64,000 bases of DNA from assembly GCF_026151205.1 (NCBI RefSeq), contig NC_087079.1, positions 13,045,945 to 13,109,944 on the forward strand. The letters run 5' to 3'. Origin of the DNA: Bolinopsis microptera. Lineage: Eukaryota; Ctenophora; Tentaculata; Lobata; Bolinopsidae. This document shows, piece after piece, positions 42,870 to 55,200 of this stretch. The notes below the pieces were generated by a model. It was not told where the DNA came from and made no database searches. It saw only the letters and a program-made list of their open reading frames with translations. Made by a program: the position numbers and the translations under genes. Every line of letters starts with the position of its first letter. Position 1 is the stretch's first letter.

Positions 42870-45800
42870 ATGATTCATTTAGTGGCAGTGATGCTAATTC
42901 TTGCATCCTTGGACCAAGCAAAATCAGGTAACGAATTTATTCATTTAGTCAGCTTATGGGCCTATCTTAAATAAAATCAATTAAAGTTTATATTTCTGTT
43001 TCTTATAAACTTAAAAATGTAGTTCTAAGGAGCAATGCTCCTGGCTCCAAAATTTCACTGTTCAGGGTCTCGTTTCCCCATCTCCCCATCTCCCCCATCT
43101 TCCCGTCTTCCCGTCTTCCCGTCTTCCCGTCTTCCCGTCTTCCCGTCTTCCCGTCTTCCCGTCTTCCCGTCTTCCCGTCTTCCCGTCTTCCCGTCTTCCC
43201 GTCTTCCCGTCTTCCCGTCTTCCCGTCTTCCCGTCTTCCCGTCTTCCCGTCTTCCCGTCTTCCCGTCTTCCCGTCTTCCGTCTTCCGTCTTCCCGTATTC
43301 CCGTCTTCCCGTCTTCCCGTCCTCCCGTCTTCCTGTCTTCCCGTCTTCCTGTCTTCCCGTCTTCCAGTCTTCCCGTCTTCCCGTCTTCCCGTCTTCCCGT
43401 ATTTCCGTATTCCCGTATTCCCGTCTTCTCGTATTCCCGTATTCCCGTCTTCCGTCTTCCCGTCTTCCCGTCTTCCCGTCTTCCCGTCTTCCCGTCTTCC
43501 CGTCTTCCCGTCTTCCCGTCTTCCCGTCTTCCCGTCTTCCCGTCTTCCCGTCTTCCCGTCTTCCCGTCTTTCCGTATTCCCGTATTCCCGTCTTCTCGTA
43601 TTCCCGTATTCCCGTCTTCCGTCTTCCGTCTTCCCGTATTCCCGTCTTCCCGTCTTCCCGTCCTCCCGTCTTCCTGTCTTCCCGTCTTCCTGTCTTCCCG
43701 TCTTCCAGTCTTCCCGTCTTCCCGTCTTCCCGTCTTCCCGTATTTCCGTATTCCCGTATTCCCGTCTTCTCGTATTCCCGTATTCCCGTCTTCCGTCTTC
43801 CGTCTTCCCGTCTTCCCGTCTTCCCGTTTTCCCGTCTTCCCGTCTTCCCGTCTTCCCGTCTTCCCGTCTTCCCGTCTTCCTGTCTTCCCGTCTTCTTGAC
43901 CATTGTTAATGATCTGGCCCGGCGCGCGCTACTTCGTAGCACTTGCCGTTGACCATTGTTAATGATCTGGCCTGGCGCGCGCTACTTCGTAGCACTTGCC
44001 ATTTCGAGAAGAAAGAGGCGCGCGCTACTTCGAAGAAATTTAGACGAGTAACATCCGTCAACACTTGCCGTTGAGAAGAAAGCGACGCACGCTACTTCGA
44101 AGAAATTTAGACGAGTAACATCCGTCAACACTTGCCGTCGAGAAGAAAGCGACGCACGCTACTTCGAAGAAATTTAGACGAGTAACATCCGTCAACCTGT
44201 CTTCCCATTTCTTCCCAGAAATCCTTACTGGCTAGCGATATTACTACAGGGTGATCGCCTTTTCACAGCATGTTGAACTCCGCGCGCGCTCGCTAGTTCA
44301 TTGCATTTGCACGCTTCAAATATTCCAAGAATGCAATTGTACCGCGTACCACGTGATACGATTCAGCCAATCAGAGAACAACAATCTGCAAAGTTAAAGC
44401 TACGCAGTTTTATAAGGCCTAAAATATGACTTTTCGCGATAATTCAAAATCTACGTTGTTTTCAATTTTCCCCCTGGGGGGGGGGGGGGAAATGTTATTT
44501 TTGCGAAACGAACATTTTGCAAAAAACCGGAAGACGCTATCTCTTTTACTTTCAAAGTTAGGCTCCAGCCAGTAAGGTTTCTTGGGTTGTCTTCCCGTCT
44601 TCCCGTCTTCCCGTCTTCCCGTCTTCCCGTCTTCCCGTCTTCCCGTCTTCCCGTCTTCCCGTCTTCCCGTCTTCCCGTCTTCCCGTCTTCCCGTCTTCCC
44701 GTCTTCCCGTCTTCCCGTCTTCTCGTCTTCCCGTCTTCCCGTTTTCCCGTCTTCCGTCTTCCCGTCTTCCCGTCTTCCCGTCTTCCCGTCTTCCCGTCTT
44801 CCCTACAGGGTGTACCGTATAAAGTGTGACTTTTTTCCACTTTAATAGTTTTTGACAGAATTAAACTTCACGGTTATATCTAACTAAATTTTGTATTACT
44901 AAAATAAATTCAAACACTACGTATAAGTTAAATTTAATGGACCAATTATCAATTCATTCATGAAAACAACTCCCCATCAGATCCCAAGGTGAGCGGCTGG
45001 GATGACGAAGACTGGTTAGATCCAACTATACAAACCACCAATTACGGCGATGGTACATATTATAATCAAAGTGCAAGCATACTAGATAGTACGGAAGTAC
45101 AATTCAAAACTGATTCTCTTTTGGGGAGCAATGATCTTATCTACATTGTATTCGCCAATGAGAGATGGGAAATGACCGGAAAGCTCATTTTAAAATTTGA
45201 GGAAAGGATGGTAATCAACCCTTACGACTGCGTGGCTAACCCAGAATTCTCCGCCACCTTACCGAGTGAAAACGAAAAGATCTGGACCGTTTCTTTTAAC
45301 GACGAACTAAGGCTAACAATAGATGTCAATGGGGTCATCGTTTACAACTTTTTGATGTCAGAATGTACAGTATCGTATTGGAATGAAGTGTGGAAAAAAG
45401 GCTCAGTATCCATAGATATTGACACAGACGATTCCAAGGATATAATACTGGACGGTTACAGGGCAAGTACGTCTACCGGTCTCCCCTCTCCCTGTCTCTC
45501 CGTCTTCCCGTCTCCCCGTCTTCCCATTTCTTGTCTTCCCTTGTCTTATTTCCATTTATATCTTGCTAATCTTTAAGTTTAGGCCATATAAGCATATCAT
45601 AGAACCAAAATAATTTCGAACATTACGCATAAATTAAATTTAATGGACCAATTATCAATTCATTTATGAAAACAACTCCCCATCAGAACCCAAGGTGAGC
45701 GGTTGGGATGACGAAGACTGGATAGCTGCAGACACAATCACCAAAAATGACGGAAGTGGTGATTATTATAATCAAACTGGAAATGTAGATAGTGCGGGAA

Positions 45801-47438
45801 TACAATTTAAAACTGATAGCGTTTTGGGGAGCGAAGATCACATATCTGTTATTTTTCTGAACAAGGATGATGAAGAAACCGGAATGTTCTATATTCAATT
45901 TAAAGATGCGATGATCATACATCCAAACGGCTGCCTGGCTACAGGCACAGCAAAATTGTCCGCAGCCATACCGAGTGAAAATGAAAAGATCTGGACTGTT
46001 TCTTTTAACGACGAACTAAGGCTAACAATAGATGTCAATGGGGTCATTCTTTACAACTTTTTGATGTCAGAATGTACATCACAGTCGTGGGCAAATAATT
46101 GGAAAAAGGGCACAGTATCCATAGATATTGGATCAAGAGATTCCGAGGATATAGTACTGGACGGTTACAGGGCTTTCCAAAAAGATGGTAAGTCTAACTT
46201 AAACTATATCATGTATATATGATATGAATTACTATACCTTATCAGACCTTATTTGGACGGACATTAAATGAACAGACATAATTATGAACGGACATTAATA
46301 TGAACGCTAGAAGGCATTCAAAACCTAACCATCAAAAATCCTCATTTTTTTTATTTTATTAAAAGTTTTTTATTTCAGCAAATGATTTTAAATCCATTTT
46401 TATACAGTAAGTAAGAAAAAAAGTCGTTAAGCAGCAAAAACGTTAAAATATGTGTACATGATCAATGTCTTATATCACATATCATCTTCATTAAATGGGG
46501 TTTCGTGCATGAAATAGTCCATGCTTAAAGCATCAGTGATTTTTAGTTTTATGGAAACCTTTTTTATCAAACTACCCCGGTCCTGCATTTCAGTGTTAAC
46601 TTTTACAAGCCATTCGGTGTGAAGTGGTTTTATCCTAGAAACCTTTAGGTTAACCTTAACATCACAAGGAGCTTTCCTAGCACTGTTTCATTACCTCCCC
46701 TGAGTAATATGAACTATAACAACGTCGGACAATTTCCATGTCAATTGTCAACACGATTTACCGTAATATCTAGAGGCTGGAACAAGTTTGTCATGTTGGC
46801 GGGGACTAGCTCATGAACTATGTTGTTGAGTGCCATTAAATAATAATTTCGTTGACTTTTTCCGCCAAGTGACCCTTGAAAACATCATATAGTACTAGTG
46901 AATTTTTCTGTGCCTCCGGCAGACCAAGGAGAACCCTTCCTCATAGTCATATTCTGGACAAAAAGTTGGAAGTGCAAAAATGTTTGAAAAAAATCAACGG
47001 ACTTTAACTTGGACGGACCTTAAATGAACGGACTTTATTTGAACGGACATTAAGATGAACGTTAGGGGCTCCAGCGTTCATTTAATGTCCGTCCAAATAA
47101 AGTTCGATAAGGTAGACTTTAAAGTGTAGACGGTTAGTTATAACAGCGGAAACAATTCAAACGACAATTTGGCACCAACCACCCCCACCCACCCCCATTA
47201 AGTTGCCTGAAAGATGTTTATGAATTTAGTTGTTTTTCTAGAATGACGGTAATCTCCTTCAGATCCCAAGGACGATGGAAGTGGCAAAGAAATTGACGAA
47301 GATGATACAAATAGCGAGGATGACGATACGATGACCAATAATGAAGATAATCACAACTTTTCAGATGCTGGATATAGCATGACGATCAGTACAATTCTAT
47401 TTGGTACTTTGCTATTTGCAATAAACATGATTTACTAA
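42870..47438 (+). CDS. Secreted, C-terminally anchored protein with two tandem unknown domains
   Basis: Four exons joined in phase 1: 42870-42927, 44981-45466, 45687-46187, 47263-47438 (406 residues). Exon 1 encodes a signal peptide, MIHLVAVMLILASLDQAKS. Exons 2 and 3 each encode one ~160-residue domain beginning (D/K)PKVSGWDDEDW, with YYNQ, QFKTDS(L/V)LGS, PSENEKIWTVSFNDELRL, VNGVI, NFLMSEC and DGYRA shared. Each has two cysteines that could form a disulfide. Exon 4 encodes an acidic Asp/Glu/Asn linker and ends in a hydrophobic stretch, TISTILFGTLLFAINMIY, with no cytoplasmic tail, which suits a GPI-anchor signal or a terminal membrane anchor. I do not recognise the domain; the strand-rich pattern has a faint likeness to FAMeT-type domains, held with low confidence. 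A role in surface recognition or adhesion is inference. The exon 2 donor is taken at GGCAA|GTACGT because it keeps phase. Confidence 0.75.
43072..43894. repeat. CTTCCCGT minisatellite in intron 1
   Basis: About 100 units of the 8-mer with variants (TATTCCCG, TCTTCCG). A variant-rich block is repeated at a distance of ~341 bp (CCTCCCGTCTTCCTG at 43321 and 43662), showing higher-order duplication. The strand is almost pure pyrimidine. The long open frames on both strands are artefacts of a unit not divisible by three. Confidence 0.92.
43895..44197. repeat. Two tandem repeat families in intron 1
   Basis: A ~57-bp unit starting TTGACCATTGTTAATGATCT is present twice (43896, 43951). A ~70-bp unit with CGCTACTTCGAAGAAATTTA and GACGAGTAACATCCGTCAAC is present three times (to 44193). 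Confidence 0.85.
44587..44803. repeat. Second CTTCCCGT minisatellite in intron 1
   Basis: About 27 units of the same 8-mer. A few degenerate units also occur in intron 2 near 45497-45545. A G run lies at 44476-44489. Confidence 0.9.
46237..47112 (-). mobile_element. pogo/Tigger-like transposon, copy C (internally deleted)
   Basis: 876 bp between TA dinucleotides (46235-46236 and 47113-47114). Ends CCTTATC(A/G) ... and the reverse complement GATAAGG extend to about 30 bp of inverted repeat. The interior carries the same decayed transposase C-terminal region as copy A, on the minus strand. It lies in intron 3 of the anchored-protein gene, opposite in sense. Confidence 0.8.
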
Positions 47439-47479
47439 AAGTCACGTTGAAAATGTTTGAACACCGTAATTATAAAACA

Positions 47480-47485
47480 AATAAA
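47480..47485 (+). terminator. AATAAA polyadenylation signal
   Basis: Lies 42 bases after the stop codon of the anchored-protein gene and is followed by GATGAATATGGATG. Confidence 0.6.
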
Positions 47486-49300
47486 GATGAATATGGATGA
47501 ATATGGACGGATATGGATTATGGCCAAAATGCATGCATGCTGCATGATCCAATCTATCATTATATAATTATAGCCATACTAGAGCTCTAGATTTAAACAT
47601 TAAATGTGTAGCTTTCAGTTTCCTAATAAAACTGTATTGGAAAATTTATGGAATTTAAAATATCAATAATTTTAAACGAAAAACATTTTATTTTAAATGT
47701 TTTTAAGATCCATACCACATCTTATTGTGGCTTAATATTTGGTACATTTGTATTCTACAGTATATATGGGTATTGGGCATATACTACTACAGTATATATG
47801 AATTAATTATACTTATAGCGTTTCTGTTCATGTTTACTGCCCAGCTATTTTTTTACAATTAAATAAGACATTAGTGCGACACCAGAAGCTACAATTACAG
47901 GTATTTCACCCAAAGCTTTGTTTTCAGCATGATTTGTGCTTGGGCCTGGGTAGATCGTGTTATTTTAGTTATTTTTTATATCATATCATCTTTAGTAGCC
48001 ATTTTCCTTACGTGTTCACATGTCATAATCATGTATTTTAGTGACTATAATATTTTCTAACACGCATTAACAATCTACTTTCAGCATCTTTTCACCTCAC
48101 AAGCATAATCATTGTCACCTAGATTGCACTGCACTTTTAATTAGTCCTTTCACGTGCCACATCACAACTGCAAAACATCCAATCATTTAATAAGCTTCAT
48201 ACCTCATATTTGTAATTTATTTGTCACGTGCCTTTACATTTATATAGCTATATAGGAAAGTTTAGAATCACCTGGCAGTTCATTTTTAATCCTTCTCTTT
48301 TAAGTTATCGAGTATACAATTCCTTTCTCGTAAATACTCTATTTCTCTTATTCCAAAGAGTTTCAATTCTAAGAAGTTCCCTAAAACATGAACAGTTCGA
48401 AAATTTCTGGCGCGACCCTATCACATACCCCTTTAGGTTTAATGGTTATCAATTAATTGACGATTGTAAGGAACCTCGAAATTCTATATTAATTTCAACC
48501 TTCCTTTAAAGATAGTTAAATGACTTAGGCTTATAGTTAATAACCATTTCCATAGAAGATAGTAAATTTGTTAACGATAGAAGTATACCAGAAATGGAAT
48601 ATACGTTGACGTTTAATTAACAAAAGGACACTTTCTGTGAGAAAACTAACAAATAATTCGACACACTTGATGAGTTACCACGGACTTATGGAGGGGTTAA
48701 TGAGGAGCACCAGACCAGCATATCACAAGACGAAGCGTGACGAGGAATGATTAGCAGTGGAGTTTAAACAATGAGGAGCAATCTCGATCTTGATGAACAA
48801 TTCCATTCCATTTATCTTAGATAAATTATCCTTCATATATATCGTTCTGCCATCTTAAATCCTCTAAAGAGTAATTTGCACGATTCTTTGATTATTTTCT
48901 ATCCAAGGTTTCCGGGTAGAAGTAAGCTAACGACGATAAGATTCCCGATCTCCCTCTCACTTGAAGGACCATTATACGGATTGAAGTTGTTCTCGAGGTA
49001 AAATCCTTTTCCATTAGTTTTTACATAAGTAGGTTTAAGAATAAAGTTGGTAATCGTAGTTCCGTGCTCTCAAAATTATATACTTTGTACAAAATTACGT
49101 TTCCGTTCCCAGGTAGAGAGACACGAACATTCCTGCTCATACCGTGCTGCCTTTGCATACACTAGACCAGAAATAGCTGAATAATAATATATTGTCATCT
49201 TTATTACTGATTATACATTTAAATAATAATTTCAAGTTTTTTTTAACGCGCCTTTGTGCGAATGGTTCGCTCAACCTGAGTTGTTATTTATGAAGGAATA
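47486..49300. other. No gene seen
   Basis: AT-rich; the frame at 48228-48509 has no recognised domain and no splice partners. Nothing else is supported. Confidence 0.45.
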
Positions 49301-49312
49301 ATTCCGTATTAT

Positions 49313-49320
49313 TATATAAG
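49313..49320 (+). promoter_or_regulatory. Probable TATA box
   Basis: TATATAAG followed by GAGGGGCGCAC, 335 bases ahead of the first ATG of the small secreted-protein pseudogene; the leader may contain an intron. Confidence 0.4.
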
Positions 49321-49463
49321 GAGGGGCGCACTAGAAGACAGTCACATTATTCAACATTCAACCACAAAAACTAAGTTGTTCTTGTCGAGGATCGACTAAT
49401 CTTTAGGTTCGGTTTTTGTAATGACAATGGTTGATGTTTTTTCCATTTCAAAACGGTCAACCA

Positions 49464-49605
49464 CAGCTCGGGGTTTACCCGAATTTTTAACAAGTTAATA
49501 TTCACTTAAGGACTTTTCGGGGGAGTTCTAATAGTGTCCACAAACATTTTTACTGTGACACTAAGAATTGTTTAATTTCAAATCAATCTGTTATTTTTTG
49601 AGTCG
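49464..49605. repeat. Duplicated leader segment (matches 63480-63616)
   Basis: About 140 bp (GGACTTTTCGGGGG and CACAAACATTTTTACTGTGA are landmarks) shared in the same orientation with 63480-63616 at roughly 93-95% by eye. It sits between the TATA box and the ATG of the small gene. Confidence 0.8.
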
Positions 49606-49647
49606 ACAAATATCGCAACTAGTCGCAACTATCTACTTATAGGAATA

Positions 49648-50047
49648 ATGACCCAATCTACTGCAGACAGAATGTTTAAATTTGTGGTTTGTCTCACTGT
49701 GCTCTCCGCTCTGTTGCTCAGTACAATTGTGCTGGAAGTGATTGCGAAGTAGGAACAGCAGCTGTAACTGGAACATGTTCACTGTTCAGTTGCATCTGCA
49801 GCTGCTGGTCTTCTTGGCGTATTATTCTGTGTTGGTACTCTTGGTGCGGGATGCGCAGCTTTAGCAGCGGGGGGCCGGCGCTGTCGCTGGCCTTTGTGGC
49901 GCTATTACGGGTGAAGTTGACTGCGGCGGCGGTGGCCTGGACCCAGGTCAGCCCAATTATAAATTAAAACAGATATATCGCAATTCGAAACGAAGGGAAA
50001 CACACAATGTTAGGCTCGAATCCTTCGTAAATAAACTACATCTTTAG
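49648..50047 (+). pseudogene. Frameshifted small secreted Cys/Gly/Ala-rich protein gene
   Basis: From the ATG at 49648 (or 49672) the frame encodes a signal-peptide-like stretch, MFKFVVCLTVLSAL. It then hits a stop within 27 codons. The other two plus frames carry the rest: first a short Cys-containing segment, then a hydrophobic Gly/Ala/Cys-rich segment, then a Gly-rich segment with GEVDCGGGG and a basic tail ending at the stop 50045-50047. At least three frame changes in ~370 bases are needed to read it through, so it is a pseudogene or carries assembly indels. The leader peptide, size and cysteines suggest a small secreted product. No family is recognised. Confidence 0.45.
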
Positions 50048-50951
50048 AGCTTGTAAAACATTTTAGAAAAGCACTCTATCAAGAAAAATTCAAATAATCA
50101 TCTTGTAGCGCGATGCGTTACTGTGCTGCGCCGAGCTGCCATGAATTGACATCGTCAATTAAATAATCATCATAATTTATTAACTTAAACAGATATATTT
50201 AATTGATATATTTTAATTTAACTGACAGTTTTTTCCAGTTTTCTTGCTTCTACTGTCACTGATAAAGAGCAGTTTCTTGGTTTCTACAATCTTAATTATA
50301 ATTCGAAAGATTATCTTTGTCTGTCTGTCTGTACTCTGTATATATATAGTTATACGACCGCCCACGTGTAAAGTTGATGAGAAAGAGGAAGTTACATAGT
50401 AACCATGGTAACTACGGTAACTTGTGACGGACATTTTTTGATGCGATAAAAACTGACTACCAACGAATACTATTACCTTCCTCCCAGGGGCTTTCTAGTA
50501 TCACCTTAATAACACCAGAATGTGTGTGTGTGTGTGTGTCTGTCTGTCTGTCTGTCTGTCTGTCCGTGTGTAATTTCCGGTCGGTTATACAAAAAAAACG
50601 GTAAGAGTTACGGGACTGATTTTTTCGGTATAGTGTCGACAAAACTCTGATGAAGCCCATAGGAAATTTTTTTAAAAATCGGCCGATGGTAAGTGGTTTA
50701 ATTGATGGTTTTGTACCACAAATGTTACATAAAATTGCGTGAGCAGAACGGCAAGAGTTACGGGGATTGCTCTCTCTCTCTCATTACTGTGTAATATGTT
50801 ATAGCTGCATTTAAGTAGCGTCATAATTGGATTAGCCCGGAAGTTTCGCTGTAATGTTATACCTTAAGCTTATTAGGGGAGGGGGGACTGTTAGTGTTTG
50901 GGGTCTGTTTGGACTGCAGAGAGAGAGAGAGAGAGAGATATATATAATCAA
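50048..50951. other. Simple repeats, no gene
   Basis: TG and TCTG microsatellites at 50520-50568, TC at 50770-50781, GA at 50919-50937. GGTAAGAGTTACGGGACTG and a similar phrase recur at 50599 and 50751. Confidence 0.6.
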
Positions 50952-51483
50952 GTATCTGACTGAAAAGCCGCACAATGTTTTGAGTATACGAGGTTAGTGA
51001 TGTTATTTGGGTTTATTGGGGTCTATAGATCAAAAAAAATTTGGGTAGACAAAAAGTTATGTGTCCACCAGGTCTGTGGCCACGCCCTTTTATATGATCG
51101 TGGGAAAATCTTACCTTTTCCTAATATAAATTCATATTTGCTCAATCAAAGCAAGTAGGGTATCAAACCTAATGTTTTTTGACCCAAGAAATCGATTGGT
51201 GACATCTATTTGACTTTCAGACCATTCCCAGATAAGATAACCACGCCCATATTTACAATTGAGCGTCAAAATTCCCAAAAATGTAAGCAATTTTTTTGGG
51301 CAAGTTGGGTGTTGAGACCTATGTTTTTTGACCCAAGAAATCGATTGGTGACATCTATTTGACTTTCAGACCACTCCCAGATAAGATAACCACGCCCATA
51401 TTTACAATCGAGCGCCAAGAATTCCCAAATACTCATGGATCTGAAGACATTCCCGTCTATATAACTTCCGCCCCGGGGTTTGA

Positions 51484-52246
51484 TGTTAATGATGATATTA
51501 TATAATAAAGTACATCATTATTCATTAAATACCATACTAACATAACTTAATCCATTCTAGGAAAATGATGTGATCTTGGAGGATATTCGTCTACCCGACG
51601 TTGGTGGTTGCTCTACGGTGGACCAGTGCTACTAGCCACGCCAGTTGCAGTTGTATGTTGGTGGACTTGTGTTAGGAGTCGTGTTCTTCGGTGTGACAAG
51701 TGTGTACTATCGGTGAGAAGATAGATTACAGTTTCAGTGTACGGTCGGTGTGACCAGTGTGTGTACTATCGGTGAAAAGATAGATTACAGTGTACGGTCG
51801 GTGTGACCAGTGTGGACTATCGGTGAATATAAGTCAATTGGATTGTACTTAAGATAGATTCCAGAACGAAGAACTTCAGAGAAGAACTCCACAGATCTCA
51901 ACAGAAGACAAGTGATAGTGTCGGTGTATTGTAGAGATCTCAACAGAAGACAAGTAATAGTGTCGGTGTATTGTAGTAGAGAAGTTACATTGATTGATAG
52001 TGTTTTGGGTACTTTATATAATTGAAGTGATTGAGTTATTATATATTGAATTACTATTTACCTTTGTTAGTCATTGCAGTGCGAGTGCGTAGTGGAGTGT
52101 GTTAGTTTGGAAAGCAATTGACTAGGAAAGATTCACTTAGTACAATATTGTGTATTATCTCATTATCAGTGTTCAAGTAGATAGTATTGTGTATTATCTA
52201 AATCTAATTATTCCAGTTTTATAATATCGTGTTTATCTTATTATCA
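51484..52246 (+). repeat. 5' LTR of the copia element
   Basis: Starts TGTTAATGATGATATTATAT and ends TTATTATCA (TG...CA). Includes internal short repeats such as GGTCGGTGTGACCAGTGTG and AGATCTCAACAGAAGACAAG, each present twice. Confidence 0.95.
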
Positions 52247-52262
52247 TTGGTAGCAGGTAAAG
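52247..52262 (+). promoter_or_regulatory. Primer-binding site
   Basis: TTGGTAGCAGG directly after the LTR resembles the initiator-methionine tRNA complement used by copia elements (TGGTATCAG type). Confidence 0.6.
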
Positions 52263-52275
52263 AAAAGATAAAGAC

Positions 52276-55200
52276 ATGGGAGGAGACCAACCACCTTTGT
52301 TGACAGAGGGGATGGATTACTTGAAGTGGAAACGTGAAGTCGGAATCTGGGAGTTGGGAACTTCAATAGCAGCTGCTAAGCAGGCAGCGGTGTGTGTCTT
52401 GAGAATCCAGGATTTCAAGGCAAGAGATTTTGCAACACGCTTAGATGTGGCAGAGCTCAAGAAAACTGAAGGTTTAACGTACCTGATGAAAGAGCTTGAT
52501 ACGTATTTTAAAGAGGATAATACTCAGAGTATATTTCTAGGTATTGATGATCTAGAAAAGTTTGTTAGACCGGAACAAATGCAAATGGCAGAATATATCG
52601 CTGAGTTCAGGAGACGATTGAACCGGATCGGAGAGTTGTTTAATGACGAGAAAGAAATTTATCATGATAGTATGTTGGCATACAGGTTGTTAACTCAGGC
52701 CAACCTGACCAAAGATCAACAGATATTGATCAAAGCTGCAATGGGGACTCAAGCGTTGACAAGTATAGCAATTGAGGAATGTTTGAAGAGGTGTTTCGGT
52801 GACGCTGTTTTCTGTCGTAGATCCAGATTGGAGTTAGACACAGTGAAGATTAAGGTAGAACCTGGATTGGATGTGCATTACCATAGGGGTCAGTTTGATG
52901 AAAAGGATACTGATATCAGTGGTGATAACGAAGAATATACATTCTATCAAGGATACAATAATCGAGGCCGAGGAGGTAGGAAATCATTCTCTCGTGGCGG
53001 TTATAACAATTACTCCAATGGCAGAGGGAATTCTGGAAATTACAGCAAACCATGGGAAAGAGACAAACAGCGTAATTCAAAAGAAAGAGGGAAATCTGGA
53101 AATTACAGCAAACCATGGGAAAGAGACAAACAGCTTAATTCAAAAGAAATGAAAAACTCAGACTATAAAGATGAGTTAAATGCTATCAGTCACAAAACAG
53201 GCGATGTAGCAAGATGTTCCATTTGTGATTCGAATAAGCATTTCCGTGCAGATTGTCAACATAATCCCAAGAAGAAGGATTCGAGCTCAGTGTGTATGTA
53301 TCAGTCGTGCAGGAATGGTAAAGAGTCAAACAGAATTGACAATGACTACTGTGAGACAGTGCTGTTAGTCAATGAAACATTCAACAAGGTTTTGATAGAC
53401 ACTGGGGCAACCAGTAATGTATGTGGTGATGTTTGGTTGAACACATTCTTAGAGTCAATGCCTGAAGAGTTAAAGAAAAAGGTCAGCGAAGTCGAGAAAA
53501 ACATGAGTTTTCGTTTTGGAGACGGACGCGCGGTTGAATCTATCAAATGTGTTATGTTACCCGTTAAGTTGTGTAACAGGGATTTAATGTTAGAAACATT
53601 TGTGGTTCCTGGAGAATTACCATTTCTGTTTTCTAGATGTTGCATGAAGAAACTGGGGGTATCATTAGACATAGAGAATGACAAGATTGTGATTGGTGGA
53701 GAACCTCAACAACTGAAAGTGACCAACTCAGGTCATTATGTGGCAGATATCATGTTATGTGAAAATATGAATCAAGAAGTAATGATAATTCTTATCGCTG
53801 AAAGTTCAAATCCAAAGAAAGCAGCAGCTAAACTTCATAGATATTTTGGACATCCAAGTTCAAATAGACTGATAGACTTAGTGAAACAGACTAAGTATTA
53901 CAGCAAGGAGCTGAAAGCTGAGATAGAAAAGCTCAGTACAGAATGCGAACATTGTGTACTGTACAAGAAGAATCCAGCTCGACCGAAATCATCATTAACA
54001 ATGGCGAATGATGTAAATCATGTCATGGCAATGGACTTAAAGAAGTTATCAACTGGACATACTATGCTGCACATGATAGATGTGTTTTCGAGATTCTCAA
54101 TGACGAGAATTGTAAAGAATAAACATCAGAGTACAGTGTTTAAGGCGTTGGCAGATACATGGCTTCATGTGTTTGGGCGACCGGTGATGGTGTTTACGGA
54201 CAACGGGGGCGAGTTTGTAAATGCAGAGATGATTACGGCATGTGAAGAGATGGGAATAGAACTGAAAACAACTGGAGCAAACTCTCCATTCAGTAATGGA
54301 ATTTGTGAGCGGCATAATGGATTGATTGCGGATGCTTACAATAAGCTTCATTCTCAGTTACCGGAATGTGATCCAACAGTGATTCTAGCATGGGCTACGA
54401 ATGCAAAGAACAGCTTATCTAATAGTTATGGATACTCACCGTATATGCTAGTATTTGGAAGAACTCCGAGTATTCCAGGTCTTGATAAGATGGAAATGGT
54501 ACCAACAATGAACACTATGACTGTCAGTAAGGTTCTAGCAGATCACTTAAACTGCATGTACCAATCAAGGATGGCATTCACTGCGGCGAATAATTCAGCT
54601 AAAGCTAAGAGGGCACTTCAGGGTCAGATTCCCAATGTAGAAACCGAGTATTACAGTGGAGATAAGGTATATTTCCGCAAGCTGAATACGCAGCGTTGGT
54701 GTGGACCAGCAACTGTTCTGGGTAAAGACGGTAAGGTGGTATTTCTTAGACAAGGAGGTTCAATCTTTAGGGTACATGTGACCAAAGTTGTACTGAAGTC
54801 TAGAGCTGATCAGGCAGTGGTATCAGTTGGTGGACAGATTATCAGAGAGGAACCATCATCTAATACCGAAGAATCAGAGAAATATACCATTGAACAAACC
54901 GGTAGTGAAGAGAGTGTAAGGAAAGAGGAGATTGTTGTCAGTGATAGTGACAGTGAAGATGAATTCTGTCAGAATGAATCAGGGGAAGTAAGCAATGAAC
55001 CATCAGCAGAAGAAGTGGAAGTTTCGAGTGGAAATGAAACTTCAGTGGAAGAATCTGGTAACGTAGAGACCAGTAGTGAACAAGTGAATGAAAATTCAGT
55101 GGAAGAATCTGGTAGTGTAGAGACCAGTAGTGAACAAGTGAATTCAGAAAGTGTCGGTGATGAAAATAGAGACACAAGTGAGCCTGATGAATTTCAGAGT

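Noticed and set aside
16353-44803. Tandem arrays as possible CRISPR
   Set aside because: Units are contiguous without unique spacers, no cas-like genes are present, and the DNA is eukaryotic.
43035-44845. 305-, 295- and 129-codon frames with an 8-residue repeat
   Set aside because: The 8-bp minisatellite gives an 8-residue period in all frames; the arrays lie in an intron of the anchored-protein gene.
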